Of a stretch of 64,000 nucleotides of DNA, positions 1-9,762 are shown piece after piece. This DNA is from Branchiostoma floridae (lineage: Eukaryota; Chordata; Leptocardii; Amphioxiformes; Branchiostomatidae). The stretch's first letter is position 1, and each line of letters begins with the position of its first letter. The notes below the pieces were generated by a model. The model searched no databases. It was not told the DNA's origin and saw nothing but the letters and a program-made list of their open reading frames with translations. The stretch spans positions 22,323,817 through 22,387,816 of the forward strand of contig NC_049981.1 of the NCBI RefSeq assembly GCF_000003815.2, written 5' to 3'. A program made the position numbers and the translations under genes.

Positions 1-118
1 GTGAGCTAAAGAGTTAGAATTGAAGGGATGTATAGATATACATGTAGATTTTGTATAAACCCAGTAGTGTCTAGTCAAACTAAGTGTAACATTTTCTACT
101 TCTTTGTATCTCTTGCAG

Positions 119-187
119 ACCGTTAAACAGAGTTTGAAGCTGGTCGAAGCTCTCATCAACAAAAAGGATGGCTCCAAAACCATGTAG
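119..187 (+). CDS. Terminal coding exon of an unidentified gene (partial)
   Basis: A pyrimidine-rich tract ending in TTGCAG (113-118) looks like a splice acceptor. It is followed by an open frame of 22 codons reading TVKQSLKLVEALINKKDGSK then Thr-Met, and a TAG stop at 185-187. The peptide is an amphipathic, lysine-rich helix, as expected of the last exon of a cytosolic or nuclear protein, but I do not recognise the family. The rest of the gene lies to the left of the window. The call rests on the acceptor, the plausible peptide, and the long low-coding stretch with a poly(A) signal that follows. Confidence 0.5.
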   Translation, partial: TVKQSLKLVEALINKKDGSKTM

Positions 188-2380
188 GCCGACAAAACTA
201 CTACATGAGGAGAAGGAAGCACTATGTAATATGCACAACATATCCAAGTCTTCACAACAACAACAAAGCAGCAGAGCATGTTTTTTTTTCAAACTACAAT
301 CATAATTACTAGTACTTGTATTATAAAATGTATTTGTGATCTGTATATTGGTTGCCACTGTTAACAAAAAAAAAAGCCTGTACTCAACTTTACAGGAAAA
401 CATTTATGATAACTTATGGTATCTACTAGCTATCAGGAACTGTACATGTATGTTGCATGGGCCAAAGCTTTACCAGCCACTGCTTTGTTTTGTCCTATTC
501 TGGTCGTCTGATGTAAGATTTAACTTTGGTTATAAGAAGATAAATCAACTAGATTGTCAAGCCCAATAAGGTGTAATGTCACAAAGTCTGTAATATCCAG
601 TCCACATGTTGGGTTATGGTTAGACTGTACAGCTGGAAGAGTTGGGTTATGTTTCAATGGCACTTTGGATGTTGTCTGGCCTACATGTATGTTCCCTTCT
701 CACCTCTGGCTACTGTGTGTATGATATAAGGACAACGCTTCAGTCCTTTGAAAAGTCCTTTTCCAAAATGACTATCGAGTGGAATCGATTGTCAAACAGA
801 CAGAGGTCAGAAAGGAAGTGTGGACTTGTGCAGGAATTGTTTTTTCTTTTGTTAATCGAACCGTGTGTTCCTAGATAGGGATGAGGCAGCTGCAAGCATT
901 CTAGGGTAAGGAAGAAGTTGTGCATGGAAACAGATTCCTTGTTGGTATTGTTAGATCACTTGATAGTTTCCAACAGCCCTTGAGTTGAAGAATGTGTAGG
1001 TATGTTTTGTTGTGATGCTGGGTGTATGCTGGCGTACAGTCCAACCCAGTCCGTTTTCTTGGCAGCACCAACTGAAGTACACTTTATAATAAACCTGGTC
1101 ACTAAAATATGTATATAAAGCTATAGAGAGATGAAAAAATATATAGGCATGCAAATATTACCAAGGAAGGTGGATAGTTTCTTATTTTTTTAATAGGGTT
1201 GTACGCCAGCTTATATGAAGAGATTCTCCATCGTTGAGGAAAGTTACTTTGCTTTGGAAGTTTTCATTGTTTCAGGAGTTGTCAGTGACAGCCGAAACAT
1301 TTCAAATGAAGAATGGTAGACAGAATGGTATGGAAGGTAACATGTATGTGTGTGATGATCACCGAGGGCTTTCAATAGTTTTGCTACTACTACAGGACTG
1401 TGATCTGTATGTTGTGAAGTATAAATGGGTTACTGTCCGTAGTCTTTAGCGGCAAGTTATGTTTGCAATTATTACAAAACACTCTAACTAATTCCAGATG
1501 CATGCAAACTAGGAATGATTGTAGTTCAGATAAAGAAAATCTTTTTGTCAGGACCAAAAGAAACTGTTTTCAGGTGTACAACACTGTTTCACATATAGAC
1601 ATGTTAGAAATATTTAGCTGTGATGGTTTAGCTTTGTTATTGGCAGCAATAACTTGAGGTGAAAAGTTCGAGGACAGAAAGTTACAAGTACAGAAAAGTT
1701 CAGGACAGAGTAGTGTAGCCTATCTGATAAATTGTCTACATTCACTTCTTGTTTTTGGAAAGTAAAAAGTGCATCCTCCTGTGCAAAGATGTTGTACGAC
1801 AGTTAGAATATTTTGATGTTCAAAAGAAGTCTTCTTGTAGTACATGTCCGAGAGGCAATGGCATTGAGTTGTTGGTTGTGTTGTACAGCATGCACAATTA
1901 TATAAGACGTAGTAATAGTATTGAATCTAAAATTGTATGCATTTTTTGTTACTTATGTACAGAAAGGACTTGACTGCCTTTGAATTTAGTTATGTGTTGT
2001 TGTATGACTGTGATAGTCAACAATTTGTAAGTCACACAAAGTGTGCAAATTTGACATATTCATGCATATATGCAATGTTATCCATACATTTACCTGCTGG
2101 CCAAAATGTACAGAGATGTTTCAGAAGGGTGAATGGTGGTTGTGCAGCGAATGGTGAATGATCAAAGAATCTGATATTTTTGGATAATGATTATAATAAG
2201 AGACTGATATGTTCCCCTCAGGGGTGATATACATATGTACAGGCTAAAGCGGTTCCCCAGATCTGCTTTATAACAAAAGAAATATTAACGAGGAAGGATA
2301 ACAGTGGAGTAGACATAATTTCATAGGGTTTTGGTTATTTTTGTAATAGATAGGATGAATAAACTTGCTGTGAATATGGC
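188..2380 (+). other. Probable long 3' UTR of the upstream gene
   Basis: No convincing coding frame or paired splice sites are seen over about 2.2 kb. The stretch is AT-rich and free of the MITEs that crowd the rest of the window, which suggests transcribed sequence under constraint. An AATAAA hexamer lies at 358-363 of the third kilobase (2358-2363) and could end the message of the gene whose last coding exon is at 119-187. The extent is inferred only from the hexamer. Confidence 0.4.
2358..2363 (+). terminator. Candidate poly(A) signal of the upstream gene
   Basis: AATAAA in + orientation, first well placed hexamer after the long non-coding stretch that follows the terminal exon at 119-187. 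Confidence 0.4.
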
Positions 2381-2574
2381 TGTGGAGTATCAAAAACTGT
2401 GTGTTGTGCTTTCTGCAGTATAGGTGTAAAAACAATCATGCTTGAAAGGATATTAAAACCGGCCCCTGCATGGAGTTAAAAAACGCTGGGGGACCCAAAC
2501 TTACTCTTCCTGTCATCCCAAGAACTATCCATAAAAAAATCACGACCACAGAATGTCCAGATTACGAGAAGCAG

Positions 2575-2711
2575 AAGTTCCACCGTAGTACCATAGAAAT
2601 TCGTTAAGAGGCAATTATAGCACTTGGCCTCATTTTCCTGACCCCTACCCACCTACCAAGTACATTTGTATCATAAAGGATCCATCCACAGTTTGTCGGA
2701 TTATGCTGTTA
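2575..2711. repeat. Fragment of dispersed repeat F
   Basis: It shares the series 'cattttcctgacccctaccc ... aaaggatccatc ... ttatgctgtt' with the copies at 24295-24560 and 60950-61125. The family carries GT/CA-rich internal tracts and is scattered through introns of this window. Confidence 0.55.
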
Positions 2712-2875
2712 AGCCTGGGTACCATCCGGGTAGAAGTTCGCTCCTATGTTCCCTTCTGCTACCCGTCAGGGGAACTGTACATTAAAATCTTTTGGTGGTG
2801 ACCTTAGTTATAAGGAATGGGTTCAAGAGCGCTCGTTCGATGACAACAGGCCTCCCATAAGCGGATGGTCTTCAG
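2712..2875. repeat. Truncated MITE, family B
   Basis: It starts with 'gcctgggtaccatccgggta' and continues to 'gcgctcgttcgatgacaaca', both found in the fuller copy at 48424-48802. Its right terminal inverted repeat is missing, so this is a broken copy. Confidence 0.6.
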
Positions 2876-3179
2876 AATTGACGATTTCGCTAATGCATTT
2901 GGCCAATGAGAGAGTTTAATTACGTCACGTGATCATCAAGCGGCATATCGGCCGATTTTTAGGTAGGTATTTGAATTGCTATAGGGTGTGGCTAAGGGGG
3001 CGTGGTTCCGTGGATGGTCCATTCCGATTAGAAGTCTGTTCAGTACCTTGGACAGTGCGCGAACATGAGATGTTACGTTGCTGTTCAACAAATTTATAAA
3101 CCACTATCCATCGTCGTATGTCCTTTACCACAATTAACATTGGACATACTTTACGTGCCAGACTGCCTCTAGTACTCTC

Positions 3180-3279
3180 NNNNNNNNNNNNNNNNNNNNN
3201 NNNNNNNNNNNNNNNNNNNNNNNNNNNNNNNNNNNNNNNNNNNNNNNNNNNNNNNNNNNNNNNNNNNNNNNNNNNNNNN
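3180..3279. other. Assembly gap (100 N)
   Basis: Exactly 100 consecutive N bases, the usual placeholder for a scaffold gap of unknown size. Any reading frame drawn through it is meaningless. Confidence 0.99.
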
Positions 3280-4123
3280 AAAAAATAGGACAGGAGGGAG
3301 GCAGACGGCAAGGCAGCATTTAAGCTCTATACGACTCAACCTCTGCTTGGAGAGTATTCTTCTAGTATCATTCACACATACTTTGAAGAAAACAGATGTC
3401 ACTCTTAAAAAATGAGCTTTTATTCGAATTCTTTCAACACCTAAACACAACTTCAAACTTTGTTACTACCAAATTCAGAAGATATAGAGGAGATGATTAC
3501 ATACATGAAATTCGTGGCTAGTGGCTGATTTTTTTCTTTTTCGAACTTCCTACTGTTAAAAGTATTTTAGTGCTGATTCAACTTTGGTTTGTTTCTTCGA
3601 TTGCATACTCTCATAACACCTTAAAACATAAAACACCTTAAAGTGTTGATTTTATAACAACCTTTTCAACTACCTATTTATAGCTATTTGAGCGTTATTC
3701 CTACATCATCTTACCAAGTCAGACTATCATCAATTTTAACACGACCTACGGTTTATACGACCAACCTTGAAATAAAGGATGGTGGAAAAATTGCAACGTC
3801 AAGAATACTTACTTATAGAATAACAGCTTCAGAAAACAACATTACACCAAGACTATGCGTTGGTTCTCTGCCTATACTATCAAACTTAATATACAGTTGT
3901 GTTTTATCCTTCGCAACGTTTTGAAGGGACGAAAGGGGTGAATGCCCTACAACAGATATGTACTATTTCTAGAAGGTCACCCCTGAAAGCTGACGTCATG
4001 TTTTGCGTCATTGTATTTGTAATGACCGGTGCCTTCATGGACGCCCTCGGTCGAGTTGATGTGATCTACCGGCGCAGTTACACCGTTTCGGCACAGTTAC
4101 AGCAATAGCTCCCTTAGATTGAC
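3280..4123 (-). other. Candidate 3' UTR and spacer of the SGD-repeat gene
   Basis: No credible coding exon is seen. On the - strand an AATAAA hexamer (plus-strand tttatt at 3419-3424) lies about 700 bp after the stop codon at 4124-4126 and could end the SGD-repeat message. The rest is unremarkable AT-rich sequence. Confidence 0.35.
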
Positions 4124-6224
4124 CTAAGGACTATGGGCGGCGTCGCCTGAATGTCCGGTATTGTCGTGAAGGCCCTCGGCTTCAGGCTCGGCTGTGTGAT
4201 GCTGAGGGTTGTGTTGATGCTCCTTTGCCCCTCCTGCATCCGCGGTTGGTTCTTGATCACCGCTTCCTACGTCGTCGCCACTCGACTCATGGTCAGCTTG
4301 CATGGCTACAACATCAGGAGCGTCACCGCTAGCGTCTACGTCATCTTTCTCCAAGCCATCACCGCTCGACTCAGCTTGCATTGCTTCCACTTCAGGGGAA
4401 ATTTTGCTTATGAAGCCGTCACCGCTAGAGTCGTCGCCACTTGACTCAGGGTCAGCTTGCATTGCTTCCACATCAGGGGAAATTTTGCTCATGAAGCCGT
4501 CACCGCTAGAGTCGTCGCCACTTGACTCAGGTTCAGCTTGCATTGCTTCCACATCAGGGGAAATTTTGCTCATGAAGCCGTCACCGCTAGAGTCGTCGCC
4601 ACTTGACTCAGGTTCAGCTTGCATTGCTTCCACATCAGGGGAAATTTTGCTCATGAAGCCGTCACCGCTAGAGTCGTCGCCACTTGACTCAGGTTCAGCT
4701 TGCATTGCTTCCACATCAGAGGAAATTTTGCTTATGAAGCCGTCACCGCTAGAGTCCGAATCGTCTTTTACGGCAGCTGCTTCCTCCAAGCCATCACCGC
4801 TTGACTCTGGGTAAACTTGTATGGCACCGCTTTCTGGAGAGATTTCGATGATAAAGTTGTCGCCACTAGAGTCATCTTCGTCTTTCATGGCTCCAACTTC
4901 TGCGGTTTTCTCAGAGCCATCACCGCTTGATTCCGGCTCAACTTGCATGGCACCGGCTTCCGGAGAAATTTTGATGAAGTCGTCACCGCTAGAGTCTAAA
5001 TCGTCTTTTAAAGCAGCTGCTTTCTCCAAGCCATCACCGCTTGACTCAGGGTCAACTTGCATGGCACCGGCGTCAGGAGTGATTTTGATTATGAACCCGT
5101 CCCCACTAGAGTCTTCGTCATCTTTAACTGCAGCTGCTTTTTCCAAACCATCACCGCTTGACTCAGGGTAAACTTCGATGGCACCGGTTTCTGGGGAAAT
5201 TTTAATGATAAACCAGTCACCACTAGCGTCTGAATCGTCTTTTACAGCAGCTGCTTTCTCCAAGCCATCGCCGCTTGAATCCGGTTCAACTTGGATGGCA
5301 CCGGTTTCAGGAGAGACTTTAATGATAAAACCATCACCGCTAGAGTCCGAATCGTCTTTTACAGCAGCTGCTTTCTCCAAGCCATCACCACTTGACTCAG
5401 GGTAAATTTGTATGGCACCGGTTTCTGGAGAGATTTTAATGATAAACCAGTCACCACTAGCGTCTGAATCGTCTTTTACAGCAGCTGCTTTCTCCAAACC
5501 ATCACCGCTTGAATCTGGTTCAACTAACATAGCACCGGTTTCTGGAGAAATTTTAACGATAAAGCCGTCGCCGCTAGAGTCTTCGTCATCCTTTACAGCA
5601 GCTGCTTTCTCCAAACCATCACCGCTTGACTCAGGGTAAACTTGGATGGCACCGGTTTCTGGAGAGACTTTAATGATAAACCAGTCACCGCTAGAGTCCG
5701 AATCATCTTCGTCTTTCATGGCTCCAACTTCTGCGGTTTTCTCAGAGCCATCTCCGCTTGAATCCGGTTGAACTTGAATGGCTCCTGCAGAAGCAGCTTC
5801 GCCGTCGCCGCTCGACTCCGTGCCAGTTTTGATGGCACCTGTCTCACTCTCCACCATCCCTTCACCACTTGACTCAGCTTGAATGGCACCAGCTGTAGCA
5901 GATCCCTCGAAAGCTTGGATAAAATCTTCTCCATCTCCGCTCGATTCGCCTTTGATGGCTCCTGCTTCCATGCCATCACCGCTGGACCCCAATCCAGCAG
6001 CTTCCACCACGCTAAGTCCTTTGCTGACGCCTTCCCCGTCTCCACTTGACTCAGACTGGACGGCTCCAGCTGATGCAAAGACTGAGTTCTCCCATTCTCC
6101 ACTTGATTCCGCCTCATCCTTGGACTCCACTGCTTCGGCAGGGCCGGACATGTCAGCTCCAGAGCCTTCGTCGCCATGCATGGATCTCTTTTTTCTGATT
6201 CTTTTCACTCTGTGCCTGGGGATG
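4124..6224 (-). CDS. SGD-repeat acidic protein exon, candidate glycosaminoglycan-bearing core protein (5' partial)
   Basis: This is one open exon of 2101 bases (about 700 codons) ending in TAG at 4126-4124. A TTTTTCAG acceptor immediately before 6224 gives the likely exon start, which enters in phase 2. Near the start the peptide reads RHRVKRIRKKRS, a typical proprotein-convertase site (RKKR|S). Downstream are about 35 Ser-Gly-Asp sites in acidic context (ESSGDG, DSSGDG, DASGDW), plus two SGE sites. The middle repeats every 39 residues (SSGDGLEKAAAVKDD, then FIIKISPETGAI). The C-terminal third repeats every 27 residues (FMSKISPDVEAMQAEPESSGDD). The tail is His/Glu-rich. Acid-flanked Ser-Gly is the known acceptor for xylosyltransferase on proteoglycan cores, so a secreted chondroitin- or heparan-sulfate core is inferred. 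No signal peptide is in this exon and the first exon is not certain. I know no named orthologue. Confidence 0.6.
4441..4765 (-). repeat. 81 bp in-frame coding tandem repeat
   Basis: Four near-identical 81 bp units start at 4441, 4522, 4603 and 4684 (marked by ttgactcagg). Each codes for 27 residues with two SSGD sites. Near identity at silent positions points to recent expansion or gene conversion. Confidence 0.9.
5010..5760 (-). repeat. 117 bp in-frame coding tandem repeat
   Basis: The gcagctgctttctccaa block recurs at about 5130, 5247, 5364, 5481 and 5598, an exact 117 bp spacing (39 residues). Each unit carries two SGD sites separated by a variable hydrophobic strand-like segment (FIIKISPETGAIQV). 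Units are more diverged than in the 81 bp array. Confidence 0.9.
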
Positions 6225-6290
6225 CTGAAAAACGCAACGGTCGTAGGTAAACACATGATGGAATAGTATATACTTTTCTTAATTTTTAAC

Positions 6291-6437
6291 ATCTCCAAGC
6301 AGATCCTACGGTGCCATAAGATAGTATCAAAGCTGGCCAGGGAGTATAGCCAACCCAAGGGTGTCAGACCTTTGCTGGCCCTTTGGCCGGCTATACTCCT
6401 TGGCCAGCTTCGATACTATCGTATGGCACCGTGGGAA
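6291..6437. mobile_element. MITE, family A (degenerate hairpin)
   Basis: The left arm 'ctccaagcagatcctacggt' and 'gccataagatagtatcaaag' is mirrored by 'cttcgatactatcgtatggc' and 'accgtggga' on the right. Other copies are at 17822-17995, 20510-20556, 22620-22774 and 61927-62115. It sits directly upstream of the SGD-repeat exon, and readings that extend that protein upstream pass into this element. Confidence 0.8.
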
Positions 6438-6577
6438 CTGATAACTACAAAAATATTGAATAAAACAAAGCAACTGTCTACGGGTGATGATGTTGGTCAC
6501 GAGGTGTGGTCTTTCGTTTTCTCATCAGCCTTTTCCATTTCGTTCTCATGATCACGCTGCCACTGTGCTGGCTCTAA

Positions 6578-6725
6578 ACTGCCATGTTCTATCTTCGAAG
6601 AGTGCTTAGAGGCAGTTAAGAACATGGAACCACGCACTCGTCGCGTGGGAGTGGTTCCATGTTCTATGCAGCCTTCTAAGAACCCTTCGAAGATTGGAAC
6701 AGAACACTGTTCGATGGAAACATTA
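6578..6725. repeat. Imperfect inverted repeat
   Basis: Arms 'tgttctatcttcgaagagtg' and 'cccttcgaagattggaacag', plus an inner pair around 'aacatggaacca' and 'tggttccatgtt', fold into a hairpin. Family unknown. Confidence 0.55.
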
Positions 6726-7074
6726 GCACGTGACGGGGGAGGGGGATAGGGTGTCAACAACGTGGAAATATTCATAACTGCCTCGTAGCGGTTTACGTGT
6801 ACTAATTAATTGTTTTGTTAATTGCTTTGTTTCGGGGAGACTACTTGCAGAGGTGACTGTTTTGTCTCACTCTCCATTTTTGTAATGGAAAGTTCAATAA
6901 TGAAATAAATTAATAGTTTCATGCACCATACAGGGCACGTTATTCTAAATGGGAGTGATCTCGAACCTACACGTAAATATACGAATGATCGTCTGTGAAA
7001 GTAATTTGTCTGGTAAAGGAAGGGAGGATTGGGGGATGACAAATGTGAGTTGTTTCCAAATTTATTACTTGACT

Positions 7075-7226
7075 TTACTTTGCCTGTGGCAGCATAAATA
7101 ATGCCGCATTTACCAGTATGCGGGCATCGTACAATTTGAGGACAACCATCGTCAGTACATGTACCAGGGAATTTTGATTTCTCTTCGTCACTTTGGACAA
7201 AGTATGTTCGTTGACCCCAGCACTTC
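7075..7226 (-). CDS. Possible small Cys-rich exon (weak)
   Basis: On the - strand a CTTTTAG acceptor is followed by an open frame with evenly spaced cysteines (CTDDGCPQIVRCPHTGKCG) and a possible GTAAAG donor. The entry phase (2) would match a cryptic donor at the end of the acidic gene's last exon. Against it: the acidic gene already has a stop and a poly(A) signal before this point, and no partner exon is confirmed. It may be chance or repeat-derived. Confidence 0.2.
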
Positions 7227-7389
7227 ATAGTTCTAAAAGCTTTGTGCTTTCAGTCTTGCATACTTAGCCACCAGGAGCGGACTAACATGTACCATTCTAG
7301 AGGGAAGGGAAACGTCTGGCGGTCGTCTGTGTGTCGCTCGATCGGGAAAGGAAATAGAACACAAAACAAATGAAAACGGCTTATGAGAG

Positions 7390-7395
7390 TTTATT
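7390..7395 (-). terminator. Poly(A) signal of the acidic secreted protein gene
   Basis: AATAAA on the - strand (context AATCAAATAAACTC), about 80 bases after the TAG stop at 7475-7473. It supports that stop as the real end of the main transcript. Confidence 0.6.
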
Positions 7396-7472
7396 TGATT
7401 TTGAAACATTCCGTCTGGAAACAGCTTGAAATGAAGATTATTCCACCAGTTGAGCAAATATCCCGCACGGCT

Positions 7473-9762
7473 CTACCTGGCCTTTTCATCTTCATCTTCA
7501 TCCTCCTCATCTTCGTCTTCCTCGTCATCATCGTCGTCGTCGTTTTCTTCATCGTCATCGTCATCTTCATCATCATCATCATCATCCTCATCTTCATCCT
7601 CCTTATCGTCATCCTCATCGGAATCATCATCATCATCATTCGAATCATCTTCGTCCTCCTCTGTGTCGTTAGATTCGTCCTGCAGCGCAAAAAAATGCAA
7701 TGGAATGATAAGTAACGTCATTTCCTGCCACATTGCACAAGAAGAATGAACTGTTGTGTTGTGTTGTGCACAAGGACTTGAATAAACACACCATAATTTG
7801 ACATTCTAGGTCACCTTATAAGGTAGCACCATGCAGATATTATGCATCAATAGCACAATTACATGTATCAACTAGTTAACCGGCATGTAATTGATCTTAC
7901 AAACATTTAGCAACATCAAACGTTTCGAAAATGTTGCCAATCAGTTTTATAAAGATACCTACTTCCTTTCCATCTTCAATTATCTTTTCCAGTTTAGGTG
8001 ACATCATGATGTCGGCCTCGTGTGCACCGGGAGAAGGCTCTTCCTCTGGATGTTCTTCTAGTTCGTCAGCAACCGCCTTCTGAATGAAGCAAGGACAAAA
8101 ATATGAGGCAGGGGAAGGGTACAAATGCAAGGTAACAACATTAGTATAAACTTATCACAAAAAAGTGTGGGACTAGCTTTGTGGATGATAGCTTTGTTGT
8201 CACATTATACTGCATCATATATTACAGGAAAAGTTTTTTTACTGCAACTGTGATACTTACGTTTTCGATCATTTATTTCTGAGACGAACAACAGAATAAT
8301 TCAGAAAAATAAGATGTCTAAATTTCTCTGGAAAACAGTGTTTGGCTGACGGAGGAAATGCTCTTTCTGAGGCAAACCATCCGCGAAATCAGTCATTCCA
8401 CTCATAACACAATAACGTAAATATCACAAATGAGGTATCACATGAAAAGGCGATATTTTTTTCTGATGAAATGAGGCACAATGACAATCAAAAACACCAA
8501 GCAGATTGAAAGATGGACTCTTCTTTGCGACCAACGTTCATACACAGTCTCACAAATACTAAGATCATGATATGGGGTGTTGTCGTTATGGGTGAGGGAT
8601 AATCGTTTTGATATTATAAACATTGTTACAAAACAACGGAGATATGATGAAAGATAACGGAGATATCTGAACTTTTCTAGATATATCTATTTGGGAACGT
8701 ATTATGAAAGTACGCTGTAATATCTGTCTTACTTCTTCCTGAAGACCATTTTCTTGTTCCCTTTCTAAGAGTTCTAGTTCTTGATCGTTCTCTGCATCTT
8801 GGAAAGCCTTCTCCAACTCGCCGGTGATCTGGCAATGCAATATCAAATATCATGTTCAGTGGATACATATTTTCCATAGTCTCGTGAATTTTTCACGGAC
8901 GAAGAAAACGAAAACTGGCGCAGTTATAGATAAAGATATCGCTGTGACAAGTTTTGTTCAAGAGAAACATGTTGGGTGATGCAAAACCTTTATTCAACTT
9001 CCCTCGTGTTTCTCAAACGTACATCTACTTGAAAGCCGATCACCCATAACTACATGTATCAATGTGAGGTTTTGTGAATGGATCGAATGAAAGGCACACA
9101 TTAGAGTGCCAAGCAATGAACGAAGAAAAGTCCATCGTGGTCAACTCACACAAGACTGATAGTTTGCAACAATATGAAACAATGTTAATTATATATTTAT
9201 AAAGGGCGGATGTTTAACAGGTGGCTATACTAAACGCAATCTGGCTTGCACGAGTCCCCCTCCCCCCACTTCATTCTCCAATGACATAGCAGGCATTTTT
9301 TTCCGCTCGTGTTGTAAAAGTCTGGCACAGAAATTACGGTTTATAATCATTAGAACGCCGCTTGTGGCCAGTTTCCGTTACTATAAAGAAAATGGCTCCA
9401 GTTTCGTTGAATTTTGAAGACCGGCGATGTTTAGTACGAAAGTTCTCACCATTCTTCTAAAATTGTAAAACTACTCCTAATTTCAAAATTCATTTCTGGA
9501 TATGCCTCTAGACAGGTTTAGGCGTTTTCGAGATAGAAATGTTGTCGTCAAAGATTTCAAGGTGTCGCAGATGTGGACATTTGTCTGCAACGGAACCTGT
9601 ACTCTTGAAAATAACGAACGACAGTGAAATTCTAACATTTCATCGTCGATACATGCTTAGGCACATTGACATTTTGTCCCGGATTCTTACCTCGTAAGGT
9701 CTTGACGAGACAGCCACCGCGAGAAATAGCAGGAAAACGGAGAAAAGAGAGATACGACGCAT
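7473..9762 (-). CDS. Small secreted, Asp/Glu-rich protein (4 exons, 163 aa)
   Basis: Exons (- strand): 9762-9691, 8828-8733, 8079-7963, 7679-7473. All three introns are phase 0 with good GT-AG borders. Exon 1 is a textbook signal peptide, MRRISLFSVFLLFLAVAVSS. Exons 2 and 3 give an amphipathic, Glu-rich, probably coiled region (ITGELEKAFQDAENDQELEL; KAVADELEEHPEEEP). Exon 4 is almost entirely Asp/Glu with a few Ser and Asn, ending EDEDEKAR then TAG. There are no cysteines and no membrane segment after the signal peptide. The protein should be secreted or retained in the secretory lumen and is likely to bind calcium or basic partners; that role is inferred from composition only. I do not recognise a family. 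The final TAG lies inside a splice-donor-like AG|GTAGAG. Confidence 0.75.
7480..7679 (-). repeat. Low-complexity Asp/Glu codon tract
   Basis: Trinucleotide-like GAT/GAC/GAA/GAG runs (tcatcatcatc on the + strand) code for the acidic tail of the secreted protein. Such tracts change length by slippage, so copy number may vary among alleles. The apparent Ser-rich and Ile-rich frames in the other directions are shadows of this tract. Confidence 0.85.

Larger units (their letters stand above)
6225..7389. other. Spacer between SGD-repeat exon and acidic gene
   Basis: It holds the family A MITE at 6291-6437, a second imperfect hairpin at about 6578-6725 (arms around ggttccatgttct and cttcgaaga), and a possible Cys-rich exon at about 7075-7226. 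No clear signal-peptide exon for the SGD-repeat protein is seen here. Confidence 0.5.

Noticed and set aside
2979-3456. Frames spanning the N gap
   Set aside because: They are read through 100 unknown bases and have no support on either side.
4302-6266. Long Ser/Pro-rich open frames on the + strand across the SGD-repeat exon
   Set aside because: They are shadows: the repeat units are multiples of three and stop-free in several frames. The - strand frame is longest, ends in one stop and starts at a splice acceptor.
6225-6358. Upstream extension of the SGD-repeat frame to an ATG at 6358
   Set aside because: The extension runs through a family A MITE and past a TTTTTCAG acceptor; the codons look non-coding.
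7391-7749. Poly-Ser, poly-Ile and poly-Met frames near the acidic tract
   Set aside because: Alternative readings of the GAT/GAA triplet tract; only the Asp/Glu frame joins good exons.
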